Shown here: positions 47,006 through 58,962 of the stretch, piece after piece
Position numbering within the stretch: position 1 is the stretch's first letter
Layout of the letters: every line of letters starts with the position of its first letter
Assembly (NCBI GenBank): GCA_032622095.1
Contig: CP136069.1
Location: 49,150,760-49,214,759 of the forward strand
DNA length: 64,000 bases
From: Siphonodentalium dalli
Taxonomy: Eukaryota; Mollusca; Scaphopoda; Gadilida; Siphonodentaliidae
Direction of reading: 5' to 3'
The notes under the pieces: model-generated
Seen by the model: the letters and a program-made list of their open reading frames with translations, nothing else
What the model was told of the DNA's origin: nothing
Databases searched by the model: none
Made by a program: the position numbers and the translations under genes

Positions 47006-47469
47006 TTTTGGACCATCAGAGGCCAGTAACTCTGTAAATTTTCGACCGATTTTCAAATTTTCACGGCATCGTTATCGGGGTAAAATGTAGACTATGACAT
47101 GTAAGTTTGGGCGCAATAATTTATTTTTTACGAATTTGAACACACCTCCCCCACTCCCCGGATAATAATCGGACAACGTCCATTTTGTAGAACTGAATTA
47201 CGTTTAACTTGCTCTACATCATACCATTTGTACCGTTCCACTGCCTCAATGCGTTCCAGATACACTCTTCTGAACTGTGAGACTGCTTCAATAATTCAAT
47301 ACCAATAGGTAGTTCTGTACACGCACCAAGAAGATGGACACCTCTGCCAAATTAAAGACATTGTAATTTGTATCACGATGCAGACAAAACAATTGAGTGC
47401 ACAAATAGTCATACTATTTTTCTTGATATAAACGGTAAATATTGTTCCATACTCACATACAAGATACGA
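47006..47469. repeat. ~465 bp direct repeat, copy 2
   Basis: Partner of 45516-45982. The near-identity over 460 bp contrasts with the strong divergence of the tandem unit pair between them. Confidence 0.92.
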
Positions 47470-48139
47470 AATTCTGACCCCTATATTTTCAGTAGCTCTT
47501 AGATGCCTACATTCCCAAGAAATTTCGCGTTCCCAGTCCCAATATTTTTCTCAGTATGTCCAATTAAACGGAAAACGGCCTCAACAGAAATACAATATAC
47601 TCCCATATTAAAATATGGAAGTATAATTATAAATATTGTTTCTTGTTAGATACAACTCCTTAATCAATTTAAGAACACAATATTTTCATTTAAAAACAAA
47701 AATTAAATTCTTCTTATTTTTAAAACAGTTTTAGAACAGTTGCGAACAGACAAACGGACATACATATATACAGCTCCTAAACCCTTTAACATATACATAT
47801 ATACATGTAAATGCACCAAATTTTGTCTTTGTGTGTAAAGCATCTTGCAGAAATCAATCACAAACAAAGTGATAAACAGCGCGTGAAGCTCGTGTTGAGA
47901 GACACACCCTTTGTGAGATTGATTTAAACCCATAAAGAGATCGGATTAATGGTCCATGAGCGATACTCATTTCTCAATGAATAAATCGTGCACGCCTTCG
48001 CGATGATTTATGACATGTCAATAACCATTATATCGGCTTGTCTTTTGGTCCGATAGGTAAGAGAGTAGTTTGACTGTATGTTCATATCAGCAAATCGAGT
48101 TGTCAATTAGTTGGTAACTGAACGACAAAAACGCCCACT

Positions 48140-48222
48140 AAGACCCGGTTTGGCTGGACCGCCAATGTAGGTTTAAACCAGGTTTTAACTCGGAGGTTTA
48201 AACCGGAGATGACGAATCCGGC
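48140..48222. mobile_element. Partial MITE end, GGCCGGATTCGTCATCTC family
   Basis: It carries two GGTTTAAACC-type words and ends GAGATGACGAATCCGGCC, the inverse of the family's start. No matching left end was found upstream, so it is truncated. Confidence 0.5.
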
Positions 48223-48227
48223 CAAAG

Positions 48228-48482
48228 AGTATCATGCACATTATGCCCGTAGCAGTTAATCCTGAATGTCACTGTGGTTTCCTGGTGGAGGATTTCTTCT
48301 TCCACTGTCCATTGTTCACAAACCAGAGAAGACTATTTTACCACGAACTTGAAACGAATAACTTTCGTATAGAAAATACTAAGCATCTTCTCTGTGGAAT
48401 CTCTGAAAATGATCACAGGCGAAATATAAGGCTATTTTATATTACAGAGTCCAACATTACTGCAACCAAACGATTTGGGTAA
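48228..48482 (+). pseudogene. LINE C-terminal cysteine-motif fragment
   Basis: The plus strand encodes PECHCGFLVEDFFFHCPLF and then a region ending ATKRFG, matching the C-terminal Cys/His motif of non-LTR retrotransposon polyproteins (CxCG..VED..H..F.CPLF). About three residues are missing inside the motif. A MITE end directly upstream (48222) suggests the rest was lost or displaced by that insertion. No reverse transcriptase is in frame nearby. Confidence 0.65.
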
Positions 48483-49257
48483 CATCTGTTATTGTTCTCC
48501 CATTACGACAACTTGTCATTGAAAACACATTTAAAATTTAAATTCTCGGCCTTTTTAGACACAATGTTTGACAACGTGAGAAACAAATGGACACAAAAAA
48601 CTCTTGCAGCACACTATGTGCACATAGTCACATCTATTTCCCTGCTAAAATACAAAACAAATCATCCTGTCATCTTATTTAAATGTTATGTTAGAACCTT
48701 TGTGTAGAGTGGGACGTCACTAAGTTGACAAAACTTGTGTCCTAATCCCCATGCATATAATTTAGATACATTCAAATGTATTTAATATAAAAAAAACAAC
48801 GTTCTATACTAACTTTTTTTCCCCCATTCAGTAATAAACGTAATTTTAATATATTCATTGGAATGGTATATTATTTATTTGGAGGTATGTTCATGATAAA
48901 TTAGCTGACAAAGGGAAATGTTCAGATAAATGATTTATGGTCGTTTGTTGAACATATTACCTGAACAATTCGGAATGGGACTACTCACCAATGATTATGT
49001 AGTAGAAACAGGGTTAACATTCTCCTCCGGGTCGAGTGGTATCGACAGAGGCTCAAAAAGCTCAAAGTTCCACTTCGGTTTGACATGTTCCATGAACAGC
49101 GCACGAAGTTGGTTCGGACCAATGGACGCTCTTTATACGAGACGATCAATTAAAAGTTTGCTGCTCTGACACAAATACAAAACAAATCAAACCTTCCTCT
49201 TTCAAAAGTCGATGTCTCTCAACAAACATTGAATTGTTTTGTGCGTGCATGGGCAAT

Positions 49258-49386
49258 GCCACGATTGTACATGAGCGATACAAAGTGAAATCAGACGTAA
49301 CATTCATATTGTAATTACACATGCTTTCCCATGCCCCCATGTGTTCTGCCACGATTGTACATGAGCGATACAAAGTGAAATCAGAC
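49258..49386. repeat. 38 bp direct repeat, two copies 91 bp apart
   Basis: GCCACGATTGTACATGAGCG and the following AAAGTGAAATCAGA occur at 49258 and again at 49349. This makes the minus-strand frame 49146-49391 appear internally repeated; it is not otherwise gene-like. Confidence 0.8.
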
Positions 49387-49637
49387 CACAACAGTTACTG
49401 TTGAATAAATCGTACTTTCATGAGCTGGAACATCCATCTACGTGTATGGAGAAATACATTACTAATGAACAGGTATGTATACATACATCTATTAACTCAG
49501 ATACAAATTATCGGTGCTATTCGTTCCATGCAATAAACTTCCCCGTCAGGACATCAGACAACTATCTCCGGGCGTACATGTAGTCAGCGTACATATTCAT
49601 GGCATGCTCTATTTTGGGCACTGAGTATTAACAGTTA

Positions 49638-50040
49638 GGGTACGTTCATACGCTGGCAAGTTTGCACGGTATGATTTGCAGGCATTTTGTCGTAGAAAAC
49701 GATATGGTGCCAGAATACGAACGGAAACTAGCATATAAGATGCAACTGTATATAGCACAGCTAAAATATCTGTAGTTCCACCTGTAGTGATGGTAGCGGA
49801 ATTTGCATGTAAATATCATGCAATTATCTCGCAAGAATAAATCATACAGGTATTTGAAGGCAAATTACAGTAGCATCGCTACAAGTGAAACTACATACAC
49901 TTTACTTCTCATGTCGTTTAGTTTGGTAAAGATGCATGCTATGTGCATCTTTCCGTTCATATTCTGGCACCATGTGGTTTTCTTTGACGAAATGCCCGCA
50001 AAAACATACCGTGCAAACTTGCAAGCGTGTGAACGTACCC
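49638..50040. mobile_element. Foldback element with GGGTACGTTCA ends
   Basis: The left end GGGTACGTTCATACGCTGGC and the right end inverse GGGTACGTTCACACGCTTGC start arms that stay alignable for over 100 bp (both include GCAAGTTTGCACGGTATG and GGTGCCAGAATA-type segments). Total 403 bp, no coding capacity, target duplication not clear. Confidence 0.75.
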
Positions 50041-50630
50041 GTAGAATCATTGTATACTTACCACTTATTCCAGTTCCGACACGTACAGTACCCAACGGGT
50101 ATGCTATAAGCAAAACACTCAACGTGAGGTGACCCCAAGGTGATTATTAAGCGGATTACTATGAATCAACAGCAATCCTGCAGACTGACCAGGGTTCACA
50201 AAGGATCACCGCAAAACATGTTCTATATAGCGGATAGATAGACGTATATTTGCAGATATTGGTATTATATATATTGTTTTGTCTTGACTCGTTCAACATT
50301 TTAAAGCTACATGGCGGTTTGCGCTCCAAAATACACCTTATAATATTTATTTGAATTTTTCCAGATATCGAAATAGGTCGATAAATATTTAAACTGCCTT
50401 TCTACGAGCATTATATGTCCCAGAAAGCCGAATTTATATCATACAAAATAGAAGCCAAAATATCAATATTTTGTGAATTTGTCAACCTATCTTATACATC
50501 CCTCAAAATAATGTAGACAAAATTTGGAAGCTCGATGAGCCATGTCCGTTTAATAACCGCGAACATGACAATTTATGGAAATATATGCAATGCGATTCAC
50601 GTTGCATGTACAGTTATAGAAGGTTCGCGT

Positions 50631-50788
50631 TGATTACTGGTGATCCATGATGTGTCGCGGTGATTACTGGTGATCCATGATGCGTCGCGGTGATTACTGG
50701 TGATCCATGATGTGTCGCGGTGATTACTGGTGATCCATGATGTGTCGCGGTGATTACTGGTGATCCATGACGTGTCGCGGTGATTCTT
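50631..50788. repeat. 30 bp minisatellite, five units
   Basis: Five consecutive 30 bp units start TGATTACTGGTGATCCATGA and end (T/C)G(T/C)GTCGCGG, differing at one or two positions, followed by a partial unit. Because the period is a multiple of three, the minus strand reads as a repeated decapeptide (ITATHHGSPV). Confidence 0.95.
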
Positions 50789-51729
50789 GTTCGTATATAA
50801 TTAGTCCCGGATAACATCACAAGAAAACCAATGTCAGAAATGGTAACACGCTCAATATCATATATTATATACGCGGCCCATGATTGTAATTATAGAATAT
50901 AAAATATATTGGTTTTGCGAATGACCAACTCTGAATTCCGTTAAAATAACAATAACAACCAGCACCTAATTAACGAACCGGCGGCCGACTCGGCCGTCTC
51001 CGACCACAACCCCCAGTTGTCTGCAGAACGAAAAATGTCTATAAAAGTTGAATATAAGACTTACAAATGATCGTTTTCATTTCTTTTATTTGTAATTGGC
51101 ATAGCTTAACCAAAAATCAACATTATTGACATAATGTTAACGACAATAAACGAAATTGGAATTCCCAACTACACCTTTTACCGGACTCGGCCTCCGGTCG
51201 CAGTTCGACTTTTAATCCTCCTAAAAATTTCCATTCTATAAATAAAACTCCCATGCGCCCAGGCGAAACACGAATCTCTGCACCAGTATACACGCGGAGC
51301 GCGCGTAATAACGATCGCTAAGCATCGCCACTGTTGATGTTGAATGCATGGTCCACCGTGAATCACTCTCCCACATAAATCGTCACGGTGTTGAGTGTTT
51401 TTCTGGTCGCATTCGATTTACGTACTGTACATGCGAACTGGTCGATACTGGACCAAATCCACAGGTGCCAGAGGTGGTTAAATATTAAGCGTTTTCTTGC
51501 GATAATAACAATTATAGGTGTAAATTCACGGTTGGTGGCAGGACTGCCGTTTCTGAAAAGAGAATATCGTGCTGCTTAAAATATATCTCCGCTGGCGTTC
51601 AGGTCCATTAAGGTAATCGTAACATCCATTATAAAGCCTTGGAATCGGTGAGTTTGTATGAGTTCAGGACTATATTTCTGAGTGGAGGTGCTACATCTAG
51701 AACTTTGATTACAAGACTATTGACAACTA

Positions 51730-52084
51730 TTAAAGGGGTACTGAACACTACATGTGCATATGACCAGTTACGGGACCATGTCCTTTTATACTCAATATAA
51801 TGTATGCAACAAATGGATTTGAGCCATTGATTAGTGCAATATACACTAAGGTGCTCTATGGACGATGTAAACAAGATGGTATTTATAAGGATAATGAATT
51901 TATGACTGGCGTCATAAATTCATTTTCATTATATTTACAATGTTTTTTCATCGTTCATAGAGCACATTAGTGTAGTTTTCACTAAGCAATGGCTCAAATT
52001 AATTCAATAGTTGCATATATTATGTTGAGTATAAAATGAGATGGCCCCATAAATGACCGAATTTAGGGTACAGTCCCCCTTTAA
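51730..52084. mobile_element. Foldback MITE bounded by TTAA
   Basis: TTAAAGGGGTACTG at 51730 and CAGTCCCCCTTTAA at 52071-52084 are inverted ends. The arms remain alignable through TTTTATACTCAA-ATAAT-TATGCAAC, GAGCCATTG-TTAGTG and GTGCTCTATG-ACGATG, with a short loop near 51890-51930. No coding capacity. Confidence 0.75.
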
Positions 52085-52539
52085 ATGACATTTACGGTAA
52101 AAATTTATGCCGATTTTCCGTCTCACGATAATCAGTGGATGTCTATTCTTTGAGGAAAGGTCTGAGCGCTTTGACGTGTACATCTTCTCCATTGAATGAG
52201 GTTATTCACTATGGTAAGTCATTCGTGTAGTAACGTGTCCTGAAAAATATGGGAGACAATACCCACGTGGCTATACGTATATAATGACCAAACTCGAAGG
52301 GAAAACACTTTCAATTTTTGATCTCGTAATTTTCAAGAGGATTTCACAAACTAGTTTGTAATATGCTTCATCACAATAAAACACGTTTCGTTGTCTCAGA
52401 AAGAGTTGTTTTATCGGTAGAAGAAGCGACTTTTCTTACAGTTTCTAGAAGACCATGCATCGAAATTAATCATCGAAACATGAAAACCCACAATATGTGA
52501 AAACATCTAGCAGGACCGAAAACACGAAGAAGCGCCCTT

Positions 52540-54500
52540 AAGAGCCGACATCAACTATTATGTCGTGTTATTGTCGGACTTACTTGTGGAAAATAACTTC
52601 AATAATAGATTGTACTTTGGTCTGCCAACATATTCTCCCCCAAATGGATTCATAATCGACCTATAACATAAATATGTTCACAATGGACTTAATTGTTTCT
52701 GAAATAAGCCCTTAGCAGTTATACCCGTTAATCCGTTGGATGGGTCGGTTCACAGTGAAAACACAAAACGAGCGTACATTTGGTAAGTTGTGAGTTGGTT
52801 TGTTCGTGTTATTTTCCAGCTTGTTCTCGTGAATATAAGTACAATACGGGCTTATATCATATTGAACTAGGGCTGCTTTAATAAACAGCGCCTTTAAAAC
52901 CCGATATCAACTATTATTCGCCCCATTACCTCGAACATGATGAACGACCATTATGTTGTTGGACTCTAGTTTTCCAAGGATGGGCTACTCTTCCACATTA
53001 GACACCACGTGTGTGGCATCCATGCAAGTGGCCATATCAGGCATATCTCTCTTTCAGTACCATTTAGTCGATAATATTTACGCAGTCGGCACACCCGGCA
53101 AAGCAAATAATTGTCAAATCTTACTCGTTCACACTGTTGGTAATTAGCTTGAACAGAAAAAAATACGTCGTAGAAAATATGTTATTCAGCATCAGATAAA
53201 TATGCACGTGAATTGTTTTCTTGACCGGCTATGTAATCACGTCAGTCGTTGTTATCGGACTAACTTGTGGAAAATAACTTCAATAATAGATTCATCTTTG
53301 GTCTGCCACTTATAAATGAGATTCTTTATCTCGAAAAACATGGTCGCACAATTTCGGAATGTCAAAAGCATTCAGAGAACGGTTTCTATATCACAAATTA
53401 GTAATTTCACTGTCAGGGTCTACCTGTTCCTGTCTGCAATTTTAAATAGTGGAAACATATTTACAAGTCATATATGCATAGTTATCAGTGTATGTGAAAT
53501 TATTCAGTTTTGTAATTTGATAAAAGAGGTATATTCCAAAATCATATTTCACGCAAATTATTCAAAATTATTGATAGTTAGAAAGGCATATAATAATAAT
53601 GTCATTGAATAAAGTTACAAAGTTACAAAGGATTGCACAACGTGTTTTGTCGGAAGAGTGTTAATTCGCTGTAATATTGTTAAGATTGAAATTTGGTTGT
53701 GCACTGGTGTGCGCCGTCTTCTATTTCTGACGCAAATAAAGGAAACATGGATATGTGTAATATGGTCATATAGCACTATAATAGTGGACTATCACTATAA
53801 TAGTGGAATTCAGGATGTGCCTGACCTGATATATAGGGCTGCTTTAATAGCCAGCGTTTATGACCTGTAGCGCCAATTTCACATCTAAATAATGCCAATA
53901 TGAGCTTATTTCATGAAATAGGTTCAACATGAGCTTATTTCGTCGAGAACATGTAGAATATGTATAGAGAATAAACCTGCCAATGTATGCAGACAGTGTA
54001 GTTGTCATCTACAACTGCGTCGTATAATTAGTTGCACGATTAAATTGACTGCATAATTATGCTTTGACAACTGGAGTGTCCGAATTGACTAAATCTACAT
54101 GCTATCGGTAGGTAGTACTACATTACGATCGGACGACCTGTTAATCACAGGTGCCCATGGTACTAAATATATGTGCCAGAACTGCACACAGAGCAGTGCA
54201 TCTATTGTAGCATCTATTGTAAATAGGTTCACAATCGACATAATTATAACAGACATAATGTTCATATTGAACTTATTTTTAAGCCCGTAGTGGACTTATA
54301 CCCGTTGGATGGGTCGGGCCAAAGACAAAGTGAACACACACTAAAAAGATCGTACACAGGTGAGTCGTGTTGGTTTATTTGTGTTATGTTCCAATGAAAA
54401 TAAGCACAATACGGGCATATTTCAAATTGATATTAAATAGTCGCACATATATCATGCGTTTAGGTCCATATAGGGCTTATTTCACATATTAATTATGCCA
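52540..54500. repeat. Array of diverged repeats with AATACGGGCTTATTTC words
   Basis: Blocks recur at least twice: TTGTGGAAAATAACTTCAAT (52585 and 53265), ACCCGTT-GATGGGTCGG (52725 and 54301), GGGCTGCTTTAATA (52868 and 53836) and variants of ACAATACGGGCTTAT (52838, 54407). The order suggests two or three old tandem or dispersed copies of a ~1 kb unit. The word also appears near 26456 and 56740. No gene is seen. Confidence 0.55.
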
Positions 54501-54533
54501 ATATCGGCCGAATTCTGGTCTCTGGTCTATAGT

Positions 54534-55309
54534 CAGCCCTTGGGGGGGGGGGGGTTAGCAGATATACCAATATATACTATAACAAAGACAAGGTTCACAA
54601 GTCCGATTTTTTTAGAACAAAAACACACCATCTATGATATTGCTCGTAGATTCTCGATATCGTTCAAATCAGTCTCAATATATTTCAGTGTATCTTATTG
54701 GCCATGAAATTTCCTTTCTTTTGATGTATAATTCTATAATATCAAACGAAGGGAAGTCGAGACATCGTACCGAACACTTGTAATATCTACTTGAAATTTG
54801 GGAGTAAAACGGGTCGCCAGTCTCCCTTTCCCCATAATATATTCATTAATTCTAAACAATTGTCAACTCAGCCAAAATATGCCCCAGTGTATCTAATAGG
54901 GCATACAATTTTCTTCGTTTGATATATAACTTGACAAGGTATATTTAGGCGAAGTTGACATATCGTACGGGGAATTCGCAAGTTCGGGAATTGTGATCGT
55001 AAGAATTGAATTGGTATACGTGTATACTTATCGGACAGGGAAACCGACGACCGCTTTTCGTCGGTAGGTTTGGCTAGTTTGCTATACGACATTTCGATTT
55101 CTCCTCATTTGATACTCTCGAATTATACACCAAAAATAAAGGAAATAGCATGACCATTAAGACAATGAAATATTATGACTGAGAAGACATATTTTGAGAA
55201 TCTATGAGGAATATGATAGATGGTATGTTTTTCCTAAAAATCGGACTTGTGAACCTTGTCACTGTTACAGTATATATTGGTATAACTGATATTTATCCCC
55301 AGGGGTCTG
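54534..55309. mobile_element. Foldback element with CAG...CTG ends, 776 bp
   Basis: The left end CAGCCCTTGGGG (then a G-run) and right end CCCCAGGGGTCTG are inverted. The arms share ATATACCAATATATACT, ACAAGGTTCACAAGTCCGAT and the reverse near 55230-55290, with further inverted similarity inward. No transposase. Confidence 0.65.
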
Positions 55310-55417
55310 TGGATTTGGTCACAAATTTCAAAATTTGAATAACCGAGAGTTGGAAAGTTCAGACCGACCGTGACCATATATGGTTGGTATTATCCCGATA
55401 GTTTTAGTTTCCAATCA

Positions 55418-55710
55418 CTGGTTTGTTGGTTGATTTGGGTTTACCATTGTTTCAGAAGCTATGCCATATCACGATGTGGCCAGTTTTACGGCTGGAGGAA
55501 AGACCACGAATACGGTAAATCACACAACCGCGTGTAAAAACTGCCGACCCCCGGAAAGCAACTGATAAACTCGCCCAGATAGACGAATCGGGTTACCACC
55601 CATTTGCATGGATCGCGAATCAGCGCGTGTGGGGGTTCGAACCAACTGTGTCAGCGCTGGGCGGCATATGACAGTTAAATGCACTGAGAACTATACATAC
55701 TGGACCACCG
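55418..55710 (-). mobile_element. tRNA-derived SINE, copy 2 (minus strand)
   Basis: Read on the minus strand, it has the same order as the copy at 39190-39477: CCAGCGCTGAC before a perfect box B GGTTCGAACC (55634-55643), then TCTGGGCGAGTTTATCAGTT, GCTTTCCGGGGGTCGG, CGTGGTCTTTCCTCCA and an AAACC-rich tail. Flanking target duplications are not clear, and it is more diverged in the head than copy 1. Confidence 0.78.
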
Positions 55711-55725
55711 GGTGCCAAGAACTAA

Positions 55726-56800
55726 ATATTGTTCTACTTTCAGTCAAAATATTAAATATTATACTGAAATTCGATACTCAGTTCGATACTTTCCACCCCT
55801 CCATCGTGGGTTTTACGTAATATCTAACTGGTTCTGGTCAGTTGAACAATAATGAGGTATAGAAATTAGAATTTTGCAAATTTAAAGGGGGCAATTCGGT
55901 TTTCTCTTGCGTTGGAAATTTGGTGGGGTGCGGATGGAGATAATAAGTTGAAAACCCCCGCCACAACAGACACACTCTAGTCACGTCCATGCACGTGTCT
56001 CCCATTTGTCGCCACTCCCCTGTTCGAAAATATTGATATTGCACCGTAACGATAGGAATTGTTTAATCAAAGATTGCTGAGTATCCACTATCCACCGTTA
56101 AACTTAGACTGGGTCTCAAGTTTAAATCAGACGCCGTGTTTTAAAGTTTCACCAAAACACTCATCACAAACTTGGATCTGGTGTCGCAGCCCCAACTTTG
56201 GTCAAACTGTTAGCAGTTGGAAATGGCATGCATGATTGGTAAGTTAGTGGAAGAACCAATCAAAAATAGGTTGAAATTGATTTAATTATGTGATTTTCTG
56301 ACAAGGAAATTTATATATCGATTATACTAAATTGTGTTCAGTACAAATATAATTATAATGGTTCCTCTACACTGCACAGCAATATCACATAATTCATGTT
56401 TGGTTATCATGAAAATAAATGCTTTCAAGAAATACTTAGGTTTCGTGACCGAAACTTGTTCGTTACCACATGTTACGAATTATGAACAGACCGACACAGG
56501 CTTGGGTGAGAGAGTGAGAAGGCAAAAATTGGTTTACGTAAACCTGAGTTTCAAAAAGACGAGAATACAGACCAGTTGCTACCAATAATACCAGCATAAT
56601 CGCTTCGAAGCTAGGTAACACCAGATCAACCTGGTCTGGACCTAGTCTAGATTATGGTTTACGTGAAACCTGGTCCAGACCGAGACCAAAATTCGGCCGT
56701 ATGAGTTTATTTTAGTCCCATTAAATAAGTTCGTTATGAGCTTATTTCTGTGAGAACAGTCTGTTCCAGCATTTTCACAGATAAGAACCATGTCGCTGTA
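55726..56800. other. No gene seen
   Basis: AT-rich single-copy-looking sequence with short open frames lacking domains. Around 56610-56690 the words CCTGGTCTGGACC and GGTCCAGACC form a weak inverted pair. Confidence 0.35.
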
Positions 56801-56867
56801 CACTGTTAAAAAATATCCGTATTTTTACGGCACAATGTGCTGGTAACTTTGCTGCCATCACATTTGC

Positions 56868-57055
56868 TGTAAAAATACGGAACTTCCTTCAAAATGATAA
56901 ACTTCCCACTCCGTAAAATCACAGGATATTAACCTAAATTAACGGAACTTCCGTACAATTTTAATTGAAACCTTCTGTAAAATTACGGAACTTCCTTCAA
57001 AATGATAAACTACCCACTCCGTAAAATCATAGGATGTTGACCTGAATTACGCAAC
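56868..57055. repeat. ~104 bp two-unit tandem repeat (CTGTAAAA-TACGGAACTTC)
   Basis: Units at 56868-56950 and 56972-57055 share TACGGAACTTCCTTCAAAAT, GATAAACT-CCCACTCCGTAA and GGAT(A/G)TT-ACCT. Confidence 0.8.
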
Positions 57056-57059
57056 ATCG

Positions 57060-58270
57060 CTTCCAACTTTTGACCGTTTAACATACGGTTCAGCACCCTT
57101 TAATTAATATCAAGACCGTAACTAATAAAGGTCAGACCAATGGTATTTTTCATGGGTCAACACCAATGTTTTGCTCTTTATTTGCTGATTTACTATATAA
57201 TTAGCCAGGTTGCCATGGTGACAATATGATTTCCCGTTAGGCATTACGATTCGTATGTTTTTGAATGGTCGAAACTAGTATTATTCATGACTAAAAAATA
57301 CATCTTATCGGTAGTTCTTATGTTATGATCATAGTTTACGATACTTATGAAACTTTGCAGTTTGCAGAGGATCAAGTTTGTTATCTGCCTCATGGAATAT
57401 ATTCCGGAAAAGGCTGCGCACGCGTAATGTGTTCGATTTGAAACCCTTTCACTAACTACTGTATAGATATGGCTGTAAATAAAAGTAAGCCAACCCATCA
57501 CTATTCAGTTATGAGTAATACTAATTTCGACCATTCTAAAACATGAATCGGCATGCGTTTTTAAGCCATAAAAAAGAAAGCTACACGGTTAGAACTCAAA
57601 TTTATGTAAATATAAAAGTGAAATATCTTAATGGCATACTTTTTGGTAACATGTATACATGTACATGTATAAGGCATGAAATTGTCCAGTCACTTGTAAA
57701 CACAGTTTTTGTTTTAACAGGTGAATCCGTACATCATGACAATACTGTACCAGTCAGAAGTGGTATTTTTAGGCGCGCCTTCTTTGTGATATTGAGTGAG
57801 CTCAATTTAGAAAAAACGTATGATTATAGCACAATACCAGTCCCGCTTATTAATGCAATATTCAATGCAAAATATTGCGATACTAAGCGCGCTAAATTTC
57901 ATACAGACCCGATAGTGTTATATTTATATAATATTAGATAAATACTGTGTATTTGGGATTGGAACCATCAAAACAACAGCATAATAACTGTGCACAATGA
58001 CTTGACGACAATGTTCTCCTGTAGTCGCACATTTTCCATGAAATATCAGGGAGTCAGCTATTAAGATGATTTGATAAGAACATCGAACTAATAGTGTACA
58101 ATTCCTCCAGGTAAATTGTCGTAATACCGGTAACTTGACAATAACATGGCGAATAATGACAATGTCTCATATCCACACGTTTCAATGAAAATTGATGAAT
58201 ACAGGATGAATTGGTCTGAGTAATTGTAAAGTTGCGTGGCGTCAGTTCATTGTTTATGGACTTTGAAGTT
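57060..58270. other. No gene supported; one 132-codon open frame
   Basis: The longest frame is on the plus strand at 57543-57941. I do not recognise it, it has no domain signature, and a TTTTAACAG acceptor-like site followed by GT lies inside it. It could be chance in AT-rich DNA, so it is not called as a gene. Confidence 0.3.
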
Positions 58271-58962
58271 CTTGTGAATTAACGGTACACTGGTGCACAC
58301 AGTAGTGCAATACATGTATATCCTCTCTTGTAAATTTACATGCATGTGGGGTGATGTGCTTTGAAACAATTACTTGAATCAGATACTGAACACTGTCAAC
58401 TGCATTTTCAACATTATAATAGAAATAGCTGCTCCTTGAGTTGTTGTTGCTATTATTGTCACTATTGGTTGACAGCGAAGCCTGTGTTAATTGTACCTAT
58501 ATCCCCAGTGTCCGTAAATGTGCCAGTGTATTGATACTAAGTCACAATAGTCAACACAGCACTGACGTCTGAATGAAGTGAGACCATGGTCCATGCCATG
58601 TTTGCCATGCATCTCTTGTGAATTACACTGGTGCACACAGTACATGTATATTCTCTCTTGTAAATGTACATAGATGTGGGATGATGTGCTTTGAAACAAT
58701 CACTTGTTGAACTTGAATTAGATTCTGAACACTGTCAACTGCATTTTCATTTAATAGAAATGGCTGCTCGTTGAGTTGTTGTTGTTATTATTTTCACTAT
58801 TGGTTGACATCGAAGCTCGTGTTAATTGTACCTGTATCCTCATGTGTCAGGATATACGCTACTGTTTTTATACTAAGTCACAACTGTCAGTCAACACACC
58901 ACTGAAGTATGCATGAAGTGAGACCCTGGATCATGCCATGTTTGCATGAAATTGATGAATCT
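58271..58962. repeat. Two-unit tandem repeat, ~344 bp period
   Basis: Units 58271-58614 and 58615-58962 align over their length (CTGGTGCACACAGTA, GATGTGCTTTGAAACAAT, CACTGTCAACTGCATTTTCA, ACTATTGGTTGACA, GAAGTGAGACC, CATGCCATGTTTGC). Identity is about 80-85% by eye. Confidence 0.85.

Noticed and set aside
50614-50820. Decapeptide-repeat protein on the minus strand
   Set aside because: The repeat is a DNA minisatellite with a period divisible by three; no start or promoter context.
57543-57941. 132-codon plus-strand open frame
   Set aside because: No recognisable motif, and compositionally like the surrounding AT-rich DNA; listed only as part of a gene-less stretch.
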